64,000 nt of DNA from contig JANSLP010000018.1 of assembly GCA_029298735.1 (NCBI GenBank), positions 62,001-126,000 of the forward strand, given 5' to 3'. The notes under the pieces were generated by a model. It was not told the DNA's origin. It saw nothing but the letters and a program-made list of their open reading frames with translations, and did no database searches. The stretch is from Ophiostoma sp. CBS 140.51 (Eukaryota > Ascomycota > Sordariomycetes > Ophiostomatales > Ophiostomataceae). Made by a program: the position numbers and the translations under genes. Each line of letters starts with the position of its first letter. Position 1 is the first letter of the stretch. Positions 1 to 9,900 of this stretch are shown in pieces.

Positions 1-1162
1 TTAGGTGAGCCCTAGCCGGATGACGAGGAAGCAAAGATGAAAAGCGACAGTGTGTGAATTTGCGACGTTGTCGAGAACAGACCGTTGAATGTCCTGTCAG
101 AAATAAGTCGTGGCAGTGGGGTTGTCAGCGCTTGGCACTCTCCAGGAACCCAGCGATTTGGATTCCATCCTAGCTCGACGACAAGACTTCAAAATTCGAC
201 AACACAGCATGAATCATCCGTGATGCAGACTTGGTCATTGCTGCCCAGAGCTACCCTGTGCTCTACATGCTGATCTATCGTGGCCAGGACTACAAGTATC
301 GGACAGAGCCTGGTCATGTTCGAGCTGTTTCTCGTAAAACAAAATAAATAAAATAAGGCCAAGACAACTGAGCCTCCATCGTGAAGGGTCGTGAGCCATC
401 TCAAAGCCACAGAGCGCACTATTTGTTTCGTTTAAGGGTCGATTCTCGGTAATCCTCTCCACTGTTCAACGGCTGACGGCAGGTTATTGCGCCCCTGTGA
501 CAAGCGTCCTTCGTATAGGGCAACACGGACTCCCTCCAGAGCAGGACTCAGAAAGGGCCCCCAATTTTGGCACTTGGTCCCATTTTCCTCGCGATTCTTC
601 CCGTTCCCTGGCCTCTTCTTGCTGCAACCCTCACGAAGCCACCCCCGTTTCAGGCTGTTTTATCTCAACAACCTACCAGCCCCGTGAGATCTGGAGTCGA
701 GAAACCCACCAAAGTCCGAGTGTGCCAGTAGGAAGAGAGCTAAACAAATCCTACCCCAATGGCAAGAAAGGCTTCCCAAAACAAACGAAGAAAGTGACAG
801 TGGCGAGGAGCGCAAAGACAGGGCTAGGATGCGTCCAGTGCAGGATCGACGGAACGTGGCCCTTTGGGAAAGGAATGGGAACCAGGGGGAAGGAGAACAG
901 AAAACGTAAAACACAAAACAGGGACACAAACTTGAGCTCGGCCAGAACCCAGAATTCCATAAAACCTAGGACGGGTCCGGGCACGGCCAGAATGTCTTTA
1001 ATTCTTGTCTCTTCGTGACGTCTGTTTCTTTCTGTTTTCTGTTTGCTGTCGCAGTCATTGTCGTCATCATCACCAGCGTCGGTTCAAGCGACCACAATTG
1101 ATTTCTATTTGATTTTCTTTTGCATTTTTTTCGAATATCTCTACGATCCGCCCACCCCCACC
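1..1162. other. Non-coding stretch upstream of the first P450
   Basis: No ATG-initiated frame with recognisable content. The longest open frame here (497-1018, +) starts at GTG and has no domain-like sequence. The last 150 bases are pyrimidine-rich and probably hold the promoter and leader of the P450 that starts at 1163. Confidence 0.6.
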
Positions 1163-2929
1163 ATGGCACACACCTGGCTCGTCGCCTTTTTGGCGATTGT
1201 CGGCGCCTGGCTTGTGTCGTGTGCGCACCGTTTCTACACCAACTACCGCAATGCCGTCGCCAGCGGGTTCCCCGTCGTTCTTTGTCCCGTCAATACACAG
1301 AATCCCGTCTACATGGTGTTGAATGCGCCGCTCCGACCGATCCTCAAGAAGATTTTGCCAACGGCCGTCTACGACGCATGGCAGCCTGCCACGTATGGCT
1401 GGGAATTCCGCGACCATCACGGCTTCCACGACCGCATCGGCCCCGTCTTTATTCTGGTCACGACAGGCGTCAATGAGATTTGGTGCGCCGACCCAGCGCT
1501 GGCCCAGATTCTCCTGGCGCGCCGCAAGGACTTTGTCATGCTGCCCGAGGCCAAGATCATCATGAGCCTGCTGGGCAACAACATTATCGCTTCGGACGGC
1601 GAGACCTGGGCACGGCAGCGGCGGCTGATTGCGCCCAACCTCAACGAGCGCATCAGTGCCATTGTGTGGAAGGAGAGCATGCTGCAGGCGGACCAGATGG
1701 CGGACTTTATGTTGACAAAGGAACCAGAGGGCATCTCGACACAAACGGTGGCCAGTCTGCGGGCGATTGCCATTAATGTTTTGGGCCAGGTCGGCTACGG
1801 CCAGCCCAAACCCTTTCAGCCCATGGAGCTGCCACGCGACCCCAAGGCGCCCATGGCCTACATTGATGCCATTGGCCTTGTTGCCGAGCTGCTGGCGGCT
1901 GCTGCCATTGTTCCCAATTTTATTCTGTCACTCCCCTTCATGCCCCTGGTCGTCCAGACACTCGCCGCCGCCATGCGCAAACTGCCCGCTTTGACGGCAG
2001 ACATGCTCGACCAGGAACGCCAGCGGCAAAAGACACGCAGCGTCGAGGACAGCGAGAGCCGCGAGAACATCATGAGCCTGCTCGTGCGTCTGGCCGACCA
2101 GAGCAAGAACAAGGAGGCAGGCCAGGCCAGTGCGGCCGATCCCCATGCAAGTACGCTGAGCTTGACGGAAGATGAGATCGCCGGCAATTTGTTTTTGGTG
2201 ACGGGAGCCGGTTTCGATACAACAGCCAACACCATGTCCTACGCTGCCGTCCTCATGGCCGCCTACCCCGACAAGCAGGCCTGGATGCAAGACGAGCTAG
2301 ACCGCGTCTTTGGCGGCTCCTCGACGGGTCTCACCGAAAAGCAGCGCGCCGACCGTCTTGCCTCACTCGACTACACCACCGTCTACCCGCAGCTTGTCCG
2401 CTGCCTCGCGTTCATGTTTGAGACACTCCGCCTGTTCCCGGCCGTCCTGCATTTGTCCCGCGGCGTCAAGGTGAACCCGACCAATGCTCCTCCACAAACT
2501 GTCACTGTCCGCAACACCACCCACCATCTCGCCGGCGCCTACAACGTCTTTGTCAACAACATGGGCCTCCACACCGCCCCCGCCACCTGGGGTCCCGACT
2601 CGGACGAGTTTAGACCGGAGAGATGGATCGAGGTCGACGAAAAGACCGGCCAAGAGTCCGTCAAGACACCACCACGGGGTACCTTCTCGCCCTGGTCCGG
2701 TGGGCCCCGTGTCTGCCCGGGCCAAAAGATGTCCCAGGTCGAGTTTGTCGTCGTCATGGCCACGCTGCTGTGGCGCTGTTCTGTGAAACCCGTCGCCCAC
2801 TCTGAGAGAGGCGAAACCGATGCCGATGCGCGCACTCGTCTGCTGGAACTGACCGAGGACAGCCAGCCAAGACTGACGCTGCAGATGAACCGGCCCGACG
2901 AGGCGGAGCTGCAGTGGGTGGCGAGGTAG
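1163..2929 (+). CDS. Cytochrome P450 monooxygenase, 588 aa
   Basis: Haem-thiolate monooxygenase, predicted to be ER-anchored by a hydrophobic N-terminal segment (about residues 3-20). Landmarks in order: an I-helix AGFDTT oxygen-binding motif, a K-helix ETLR (ExxR), a DEFRPERW segment, and the haem loop FSPWSGGPRVCPG with axial Cys518. The W in the haem loop and the PERW segment place it with CYP3/CYP5-like fungal families. The start is the ATG at 1163 in a good context (CCACCATGG), followed at once by the membrane anchor; the open frame upstream begins only at TTG. No introns. Substrate unknown. It lies before the carbohydrate genes but has no obvious functional link to them. Confidence 0.93.
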   Translation: MAHTWLVAFLAIVGAWLVSCAHRFYTNYRNAVASGFPVVLCPVNTQNPVYMVLNAPLRPILKKILPTAVYDAWQPATYGWEFRDHHGFHDRIGPVFILVTTGVNEIWCADPALAQILLARRKDFVMLPEAKIIMSLLGNNIIASDGETWARQRRLIAPNLNERISAIVWKESMLQADQMADFMLTKEPEGISTQTVASLRAIAINVLGQVGYGQPKPFQPMELPRDPKAPMAYIDAIGLVAELLAAAAIVPNFILSLPFMPLVVQTLAAAMRKLPALTADMLDQERQRQKTRSVEDSESRENIMSLLVRLADQSKNKEAGQASAADPHASTLSLTEDEIAGNLFLVTGAGFDTTANTMSYAAVLMAAYPDKQAWMQDELDRVFGGSSTGLTEKQRADRLASLDYTTVYPQLVRCLAFMFETLRLFPAVLHLSRGVKVNPTNAPPQTVTVRNTTHHLAGAYNVFVNNMGLHTAPATWGPDSDEFRPERWIEVDEKTGQESVKTPPRGTFSPWSGGPRVCPGQKMSQVEFVVVMATLLWRCSVKPVAHSERGETDADARTRLLELTEDSQPRLTLQMNRPDEAELQWVAR

Positions 2930-3181
2930 ATGTCAGAAGAATTGTATTAGTACGTAAAGAAGGGTGCATACAGTGCAAACGCGCACAAGTTTACATAGCG
3001 ATGTAGTACATTTACATAAACATTCAATGATATTCCCCTGTCTACAATGTACAACGTAGCGAGTCTCATTGCACGCTTTTTCTCTCAAATTTGATATCGT
3101 CCATCTCTCATTTAACGGATGTGGTGGAATGTGGGCACATGGCCTTGTATTTATCCGTTGGCTATTTTTGTCGTAAGAGCC

Positions 3182-3345
3182 GCCAAGGAGGTTATTTTCA
3201 TGCTCAGGGACACAATGCGGTACAGACACGGCACACATCTGGCCAAGCCCGTGTCGTTATGAACATTAATACAACGGAATATAGCACGGCATGCAAAAGC
3301 ATACACCTTCTAAAAAGGCCAAGAAGCCAAGTCTGGAGAGCCAAG
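3182..3345 (+). promoter_or_regulatory. Cluster of five GCCAAG motifs (PacC-like)
   Basis: GCCAAG occurs at 3182, 3242, 3318, 3326 and 3340, all on the + strand. GCCARG is the known binding consensus of the ambient-pH regulator PacC, which controls xylanase genes in Aspergillus. The cluster is 600-760 bp before the xylanase ATG and 250-415 bp after the P450 stop. Function is inferred from motif density only. Confidence 0.35.
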
Positions 3346-3458
3346 ATGGGTAAGAACAAATGGGAGAAAGGAGAAAAGGAAGATAGGAGAGAGACCGGTG
3401 GCGTCCAACCGTCGATTTTACACTGCAAGCCACTCAACCATGTTTTGATCTCCGAAAC

Positions 3459-3480
3459 CTGGGGTATTCTGGGGTATTCT
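3459..3480 (+). promoter_or_regulatory. Tandem CTGGGG motifs in a 10-bp direct repeat (CreA-like)
   Basis: The decamer ggggtattct occurs twice in tandem (3461-3480), giving CTGGGG at 3459 and 3469. CTGGGG fits the CreA/Cre1 carbon-repressor consensus SYGGRG, and closely spaced pairs are the form usually bound in vivo. The pair lies about 470 bp before the xylanase ATG. Confidence 0.35.
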
Positions 3481-3820
3481 TACGATCAAAATGCCGTAAA
3501 CAGAAGCGTTATCAAACATCAAAGCAACGTTAAACGCAGCTTTACTGTCAACTCCTTCAACATTACACCTTAGTAAACAACCCCACTATGTATATTGACC
3601 TAAACGGGAACGAAATAAAAGTGCAGCGTTCTTCTAAAAGGATAAATAGGATAAAGGTTAAATCTTCCGAGCACATGCTGCAGAGATACAGGTCCCAAGA
3701 AATGGAAATTGAAAGGAATATATTTGAATAAATGTAATTGATACGTGCATGGAGATTCCGGGACCGTCGCCTACGGCCATCAGGTGAGCATATCAAGTTC
3801 CCTTTGTCCTAATCAGAATG

Positions 3821-3829
3821 TATAAAAGG
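3821..3829 (+). promoter_or_regulatory. TATA-like element of the xylanase gene
   Basis: TATAAAAGG, about 120 bp before the xylanase ATG and 35 bp before the proposed leader intron. A strong TATA box fits an inducible secreted enzyme. Confidence 0.5.
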
Positions 3830-3855
3830 GCGTGGAAGACTTGACCCTCCATACG

Positions 3856-3929
3856 GTATGTCTTCTTTTTCCTAGTTCATGATGCTCATATTATCCTCGT
3901 AACATAACCACATATATTTCTTCTTCTAG
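3856..3929 (+). other. Probable 5'-UTR intron of the xylanase gene
   Basis: GTATGT donor at 3856 and TTCTTCTAG acceptor ending at 3929 give a 74-nt segment of fungal intron size, rich in T, just 12 nt before the ATG. Transcription from the TATA at 3821 would include it. No transcript evidence. Confidence 0.4.
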
Positions 3930-4652
<723 letters not shown>

Positions 4653-4827
4653 ATGAGGGCGTGGGAGAGGAAACGAGGAGATTCAACATGTAAATAGGAG
4701 GGAATAAGAGGACCATAGTGTACATAGTGGTAGTGAAGGTTGGTTCGACAAGCAGCATATTCAAATCCATGATTACCTTGTCCCATCACAATGTCCCATA
4801 AATGCCCACTCATCAGTGTCGTCTTCC

Positions 4828-4946
4828 ACGTACGGCCATAGATACTGGAGAACACGGGATCCCGTCCGCTCTCCCCTAGTTAAACCAGTAATCGGCGGAT
4901 TAGTAGTTGGGTCGGTGACGACCAGCGAATACCCGCTGCTGTACGT
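4828..4946 (+). rRNA. 5S ribosomal RNA
   Basis: A 119-nt unit whose 5' ACGTACGG pairs with the 3' CTGTACGT to form helix I. The internal control region typical of fungal 5S genes is present (GTAGTTGGGTCGGTGACGAC), as is the conserved CAGCGAATACC near the 3' end. A run of 11 T follows directly at 4946, a Pol III terminator. It stands alone between two protein genes, as in fungi with dispersed 5S genes such as Neurospora. Confidence 0.93.
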
Positions 4947-5517
4947 TTTTTTTTTTGTTGACCTTGCGATGTTGCCTTTTTCGTGGTGAGAAGATAGCTT
5001 AGGTTTGATTGTTTTTGTTTTTATTTTTGTAATACATTGATGTGTTATTTATAAACGATTCTCAAATTACTCTCATATTTTATGGGATGTTTTCGTCGGT
5101 TTCATTTAATTCAAATATTTTCAGTGGAATCTGTTTTTCAAAAATGATTCAAAACTAATCGCAACAAATAACAGAGTTTTCATTACTTCGTTTGCACCTC
5201 TGCTGGGTGCCCAATCGTACATTTCACCTTATTTTCATTGAGCATTGTGTTGATGAACTCACCTTCACAGTTCTCATACAGCGCGGCAAATATATTTCTC
5301 CCATCGCTTAGACTCTTGTGAGGTCCTCTCTTTGTCCACTTGGTTCACCTTACCCACATTTTGACTCCGGCTCCGCAAAAGTACCGCGTGGTCAACAAAA
5401 ATGGTGGAAAACGGGCAAAACGAAGCTAGCCCATAGTTTCTCCGCACATATTTTCTCCGCCCTCCGCTCTTCCTCTTCCTCCTCTTGCTCTCCGCCACAA
5501 TCAACACAATCGAAGAT
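4947..5517. other. AT-rich intergenic stretch
   Basis: Follows the Pol III terminator. AT-rich up to about 5230, then mixed with pyrimidine-rich patches before the regulator. No coding signal seen. Confidence 0.5.
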
Positions 5518-7224
5518 ATGCCCAGACCTGGACGAACGACAGTGGCGAGCAAAGCCTGCGATGCCTGCCGCACTCGCAAGGTCAAGTGTGACTTGACACC
5601 TGGTGTTGGAGACGGGGAACGGTGCCGTCGGTGTTCGCGACTCGACCTGGCATGCACATTTGACCGGCCATCGGGCTTGCGCGGACCTCGACGACGCGTT
5701 ACCGGTGCCAGTGTCATTAACGTGAAAGTTCGAGGTCCTGTTACGGCAGTTACACCAACAATTTCCATCACAAACACACTCACACCCGACCATGTCGACA
5801 CTCCATCCTCCACCTCCCAGCACGTCTACCCGACCGATGGCCTGTGTGCTCGACCACTCGTCCGGCTGATTGTCGAGGACTACTTAGAGAGGGTCTACCC
5901 TCTGGTCCCCGTTGTACATCGTCCGTCGTTTCGTGCCGCTCTGTGTGCCGACCACGATATCGACAACCCAGTGTTTGCCAGTTTGCTGCTGGCTATCTGC
6001 GCTGTCACGGTCGGCCTGCTACCGTCTCGATACGAATCCTGCTACTGCACATGGAGCAGTCCCGGCCCGCCGCTCCGGTTCGCCAGCCGCGAAGCCATGA
6101 TGAACTATTGCTACGACGGCGTTTTGCGTCGACGCGGCCCCCGCTACTTTGACGAAATCGACTTTGCCAAACTGGCCATCTCCTATCTTTTGAGTATAAC
6201 ATTCTTCCAGATTGGCGACCAGAACCGGGCGCGGATGATGGAAGTGGAGGCGATGCAGCTGGGCCGGCTGCTGCAGGTGCACAAGATACAAGAGTATGCG
6301 GGGTTGTCGTGCATCGAGGCGCAGCTGCGGCGCAAGGGGTTCTGGTTGTTGTTTTATGCTTATGTGCACGGCGAGCTGCAGAATTTCCGCAAGGAGCGGC
6401 TTTGTTTCTTGGATGCAGGACAACTGGCGGCTCTCGATCTTGAAGCGCTGCTGCCACTCGACGTTGACGACGAACAGATTGTCGCCGACGGGGTGCTGCC
6501 ATCCCCAACAGCAAGTCGAGAAGATGGGGAGCCGTGCCTAACGACGGCTTTCATCATTCACTCGAGGGTGTTTTGGGCAGCATTGCGAGCTGGCAAAAAT
6601 GCACCACTAGGACTGGACAGTACAGTGACGGAACCGCCATGTGTATGCCGTCCATGGAGAAATCGAAGTGCACATGTTTCCCACCTGCGGGCTCGTCTCC
6701 AGGAGCTGACGTATATGCTCGACGTCTTGCCATCACCACTTCGACCCTGGACAGTGACGGATGCCAGTGATGGTGCCACGATTCTGGATCGACAGTTTGC
6801 AGCACTACGGGCCAACCTTCACGTCACCCACCTCTGGCTGCAGAGTATCATTCTCGACCAGATTGATTTGATGGAAAGCAACCAGGGCAGCTCGGGTCAT
6901 CGAAACAATTGGCCACAGAGGGAGGATATCTGTCGACAACTTTTACACCTGCTGCATGCCATCCCAGAGCGGGATCTAGAACCGAATGGACTGCATCTGG
7001 CCTTCAAGGTCAGAGATGTGGCGGTGGGGTTGTTGGACGATGGCCTACCAGTTGGAGAGGCAGCCAATGGGGCCCACTCACCTGTCGACAGTGCAAGAGC
7101 CACGCGAGCAGCGTCGTATATCGAGCAATTGACTCGGATTCTAGCGAGACTGGATCGAAGTGAGCAGGCGGCGATTATGAACCTACAGAGCTGGGTGGAT
7201 ACGGGGCGGGTGTTTGGAAGGTGA
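5518..7224 (+). CDS. Zn2Cys6 transcription factor with fungal-specific TF domain, 568 aa
   Basis: Nuclear DNA-binding regulator. The binuclear zinc cluster is at the extreme N-terminus: Cys14, 17, 24, 36, 39 and 46, with basic residues between C17 and C24 and an unusually long 11-residue loop between C24 and C36. A fungal-specific TF (middle homology) domain follows from about residue 105 (VEDYLERVYPLVPVVHRPSF). The start is the ATG at 5518; the open frame upstream begins only at TTG. No introns. It sits between the xylanase and the GH3 gene and converges on the latter with only 63 bp between stops, so it is the best candidate for a local regulator. Its target sites are unknown. Confidence 0.92.
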   Translation: MPRPGRTTVASKACDACRTRKVKCDLTPGVGDGERCRRCSRLDLACTFDRPSGLRGPRRRVTGASVINVKVRGPVTAVTPTISITNTLTPDHVDTPSSTSQHVYPTDGLCARPLVRLIVEDYLERVYPLVPVVHRPSFRAALCADHDIDNPVFASLLLAICAVTVGLLPSRYESCYCTWSSPGPPLRFASREAMMNYCYDGVLRRRGPRYFDEIDFAKLAISYLLSITFFQIGDQNRARMMEVEAMQLGRLLQVHKIQEYAGLSCIEAQLRRKGFWLLFYAYVHGELQNFRKERLCFLDAGQLAALDLEALLPLDVDDEQIVADGVLPSPTASREDGEPCLTTAFIIHSRVFWAALRAGKNAPLGLDSTVTEPPCVCRPWRNRSAHVSHLRARLQELTYMLDVLPSPLRPWTVTDASDGATILDRQFAALRANLHVTHLWLQSIILDQIDLMESNQGSSGHRNNWPQREDICRQLLHLLHAIPERDLEPNGLHLAFKVRDVAVGLLDDGLPVGEAANGAHSPVDSARATRAASYIEQLTRILARLDRSEQAAIMNLQSWVDTGRVFGR

Positions 7225-7287
7225 GGAAAGGGGGTAATTGTGTGTAATTTTATGTACAGTCTACTCTATTTTTTCTGCCTGTCAAAT

Positions 7288-9900
7288 TTATGGCTTCAGA
7301 CCCTTCCAGTAAGTGGTCTTCTCCACTGTCAGCGTGCCCTCAACAGCCTTGGCATCACGGCTGCTCTGGCCGACACGGATTCCGTAGACACCCGCCCGGC
7401 TGCACCAAGCATCATCCGTCTCGTCCCAGTAGCTGGTGTCACGGACGGCGTCGAGCGTCAGAGTGACCGTAGCCCTGGCACCAGCAGCTAGGTCGTGCAC
7501 CTTGGCAAATGCCCGCAGTTCCTGTGTAGGACGTTGGGGCAGGGCAGGCACGGCTCTCGGCTCCCATGCAGGGGGTGCCACGTACAGCTGGACAGTGCAG
7601 CTGCCAGACACAGAGCCCGTGTTGGCCACATCCAGCGTGACGGAGACGTTGTTGGACGTGGCGTCGATGGACAGCTGGCCCAGCTCAAAAGAGGTGTAGG
7701 ATAGACCATGGCCAAAGGCAAAGAGCGGGTTCACGCCGGCGCGATCCAGGTACCGGTAGCCGACATAGACGTCCTCACCGTACAGACAACGGCCCGCCTC
7801 GGCGCGGTAGTTGATGTGTGACGGAAGATCCTGAAGACGGCACGGGTAGCTCAGCGGGAGCTTGCCGGCCGGGTTGACGGCGCCAAAAATCACATCGGCA
7901 ATAGCATGGCCCGTGGCGTTGCCGCCGTACCAGGCCTGCAAGAGGGCGGGGCACTGCTCAACCCAGGGCAGGTCAACAGGGGTGCCGCTCTGGACGACGA
8001 CGGCCGTCTTGTTGGGAGCCGCTGCCAGAATAGCAGCAACCAGCTTGTCCGTATTGAGCGGCAGGGCCATGGTGACGCGGTCCTCGCCCTCCGTCTCCCA
8101 CTCAGACCCCAAACCGACACAGACGACAACCTGGTCCGCGGCCGTGGCAGCAGCCACCGCCTGGGCAATGCCCTCCTCCACTTCCAGACGACGGCACCCA
8201 CCAATGCGCATGCCGCCGTGACCAAAATCGATCATATTGGCCACCTTGAGCTGGCTCGTCTTGGAGCAGCCCCATTGGACCAGAATATTGTATTGACGCC
8301 CAGCCTCCATGTACATCGAACCAGTCTCCTCGACGGTGCCGCTGCCTAAGAAACTCGTTCCGGGCTTCTGGTTCGGGCCGGCATTGGTGACCAGCAGCTG
8401 GCCGTCAACGTACAGCCAGGCGGTACCCTGGACGGCCAGGCCCAGGTCGTAGGTGCCAGAGACTTCGGGGACAAACGTGCCCTCGACATCCGCATACCAC
8501 ACGCCGTTCTTAGCCAGGTTGGGGTGTGAGTAGTCGATGAAGAACATGTTAGAGTCGACGACGTGACGGGACTCGACGAGGGTGCGGACATCAGTCTCAC
8601 CCTGGGGGGCCGGGCCAGTTGGGTGCTCGTTGTAGACACGCAGCTCAAAACCAGCCTTGCCGTCCTTAACTGTCTTTAAGGACTTGCCCAGCAGCGGCAG
8701 CATCTGGTGGCCGTAGACGCCCTGGGCAAACTCGAGCGGGCCCTGCGCCTGGACTAGTGCCTCGATGCCCTGCCACGGCGTGACGGCCTCGTACGGGTTG
8801 AGCGATGCCGAACCGCCGCCGCAGTAGGTGGCAATGCGGGCCGTCGGGCCAATCACGACAGTTGACTTGACCAGCGAGAAGGGGAGTACACTCTGCTCAT
8901 TCTTCAAGAGGACAATGGCGTCGGCAGCGGCGCGTCTCAGCAGCTGCTGGTCCTCAGGCCGGTTGAGCAGCGTCTCGGGTGCGTGCTCACGGATGCCGGC
9001 ACCCATGGCCTTGCTCACAAACTTGAGCACGTTGCGAACGCGGTCGTCCACAGCCTTTTTCGAAACGGCATTGGCATTCACTGCGTGCAGCAAATTAATG
9101 CCGCGGAACCGTGCCGGGCCAGGCATTTCCAGGTCTAGCCCGGTATTGGCAGCCGCCGCCGTGCTGTACGTCCCGAACCAGTCGCTGACCACCATGCCGT
9201 CGAAACTCCAGATGCCGCGCAGTACTTTTTGCAGCAGATACGGCGACTCGGACGCGTGCACGCCATTCACCTTGTTGTAAGCCGTCATAATGGCCGGCAC
9301 GGGCGCTTCGGCCAGTGCAATCTGGAACGGCTTCAAATAAATCTCGTGCATCGCACGCGCTGTCACCTGGACGTCCACGGCCATGCGTTCGTGCTCCATG
9401 TCGTTGCAGACAAAGTGTTTCGGCACCGAGGCAATGCCCTTGTCCGCCAGGCCTTGGCAGTAGCTCGCGGCCAGCAGACCGGCCAAAGTCGGGTCTTCTG
9501 AGAAGGACTCGAAGCCGCGGCCGCCGAGAGGCAAACGCTGGATGTTGATGGTCGGGCCGAGGACAGCATGAGCACCCTTGGCACGGGCTTCGTCTGCCAG
9601 AAGGTGGCCGACGTCTCTTAGCAGGTCGGTGTCGAATGTGGCACCCAAGGCTGTACCGCACGGCAGACACGACGACGGCACGCTGTCAAAGAAGCGGGTG
9701 CCGCGGACACCATTGGGACCGTCTGACAGGCGAATGGTTGGCACACCAAGACGCGGGATGGCGGCCGTGTGCCAAAAGTCGATGCCCGACAGCAAGGAAA
9801 TCTTCTCGTCAAGAGTGAGCTGGGCCAGGACAGCGTCGACGTCGAGGCTGGTGGCCATGTCGGCACTGTCTGGTGTTGGTGGTGTTGTCGGGACGAGCAT
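7288..9900 (-). CDS. Intracellular beta-glucosidase-type glycoside hydrolase, GH3 with PA14 domain, 870 aa
   Basis: Releases terminal beta-linked sugars, probably beta-D-glucose from cello-oligosaccharides or beta-glucosides. The N-terminal GH3 barrel begins near residue 25 with SDGPNGVRG (Asp60), KHF at 161-163 and the nucleophile Asp240 in MVVSDWFGT. A PA14-like domain (about 415-560) is inserted in the second GH3 domain, and a fibronectin-III-like C-terminal domain (about 775-855) closes it. This is the arrangement of Aspergillus bglI/bglJ-type enzymes. No signal peptide, so cytosolic action on imported oligosaccharide is likely. Met15 is an alternative start. Divergent from the sugar transporter across 1.6 kb. 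Beta-xylosidase or mixed activity cannot be excluded from sequence alone. Confidence 0.93.
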   Translation of the reverse strand: MLVPTTPPTPDSADMATSLDVDAVLAQLTLDEKISLLSGIDFWHTAAIPRLGVPTIRLSDGPNGVRGTRFFDSVPSSCLPCGTALGATFDTDLLRDVGHLLADEARAKGAHAVLGPTINIQRLPLGGRGFESFSEDPTLAGLLAASYCQGLADKGIASVPKHFVCNDMEHERMAVDVQVTARAMHEIYLKPFQIALAEAPVPAIMTAYNKVNGVHASESPYLLQKVLRGIWSFDGMVVSDWFGTYSTAAAANTGLDLEMPGPARFRGINLLHAVNANAVSKKAVDDRVRNVLKFVSKAMGAGIREHAPETLLNRPEDQQLLRRAAADAIVLLKNEQSVLPFSLVKSTVVIGPTARIATYCGGGSASLNPYEAVTPWQGIEALVQAQGPLEFAQGVYGHQMLPLLGKSLKTVKDGKAGFELRVYNEHPTGPAPQGETDVRTLVESRHVVDSNMFFIDYSHPNLAKNGVWYADVEGTFVPEVSGTYDLGLAVQGTAWLYVDGQLLVTNAGPNQKPGTSFLGSGTVEETGSMYMEAGRQYNILVQWGCSKTSQLKVANMIDFGHGGMRIGGCRRLEVEEGIAQAVAAATAADQVVVCVGLGSEWETEGEDRVTMALPLNTDKLVAAILAAAPNKTAVVVQSGTPVDLPWVEQCPALLQAWYGGNATGHAIADVIFGAVNPAGKLPLSYPCRLQDLPSHINYRAEAGRCLYGEDVYVGYRYLDRAGVNPLFAFGHGLSYTSFELGQLSIDATSNNVSVTLDVANTGSVSGSCTVQLYVAPPAWEPRAVPALPQRPTQELRAFAKVHDLAAGARATVTLTLDAVRDTSYWDETDDAWCSRAGVYGIRVGQSSRDAKAVEGTLTVEKTTYWKGLKP

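Noticed and set aside
497..1018. 173-codon frame upstream of the first P450
   Set aside because: Begins at GTG, has no ATG near its start and no domain-like sequence.
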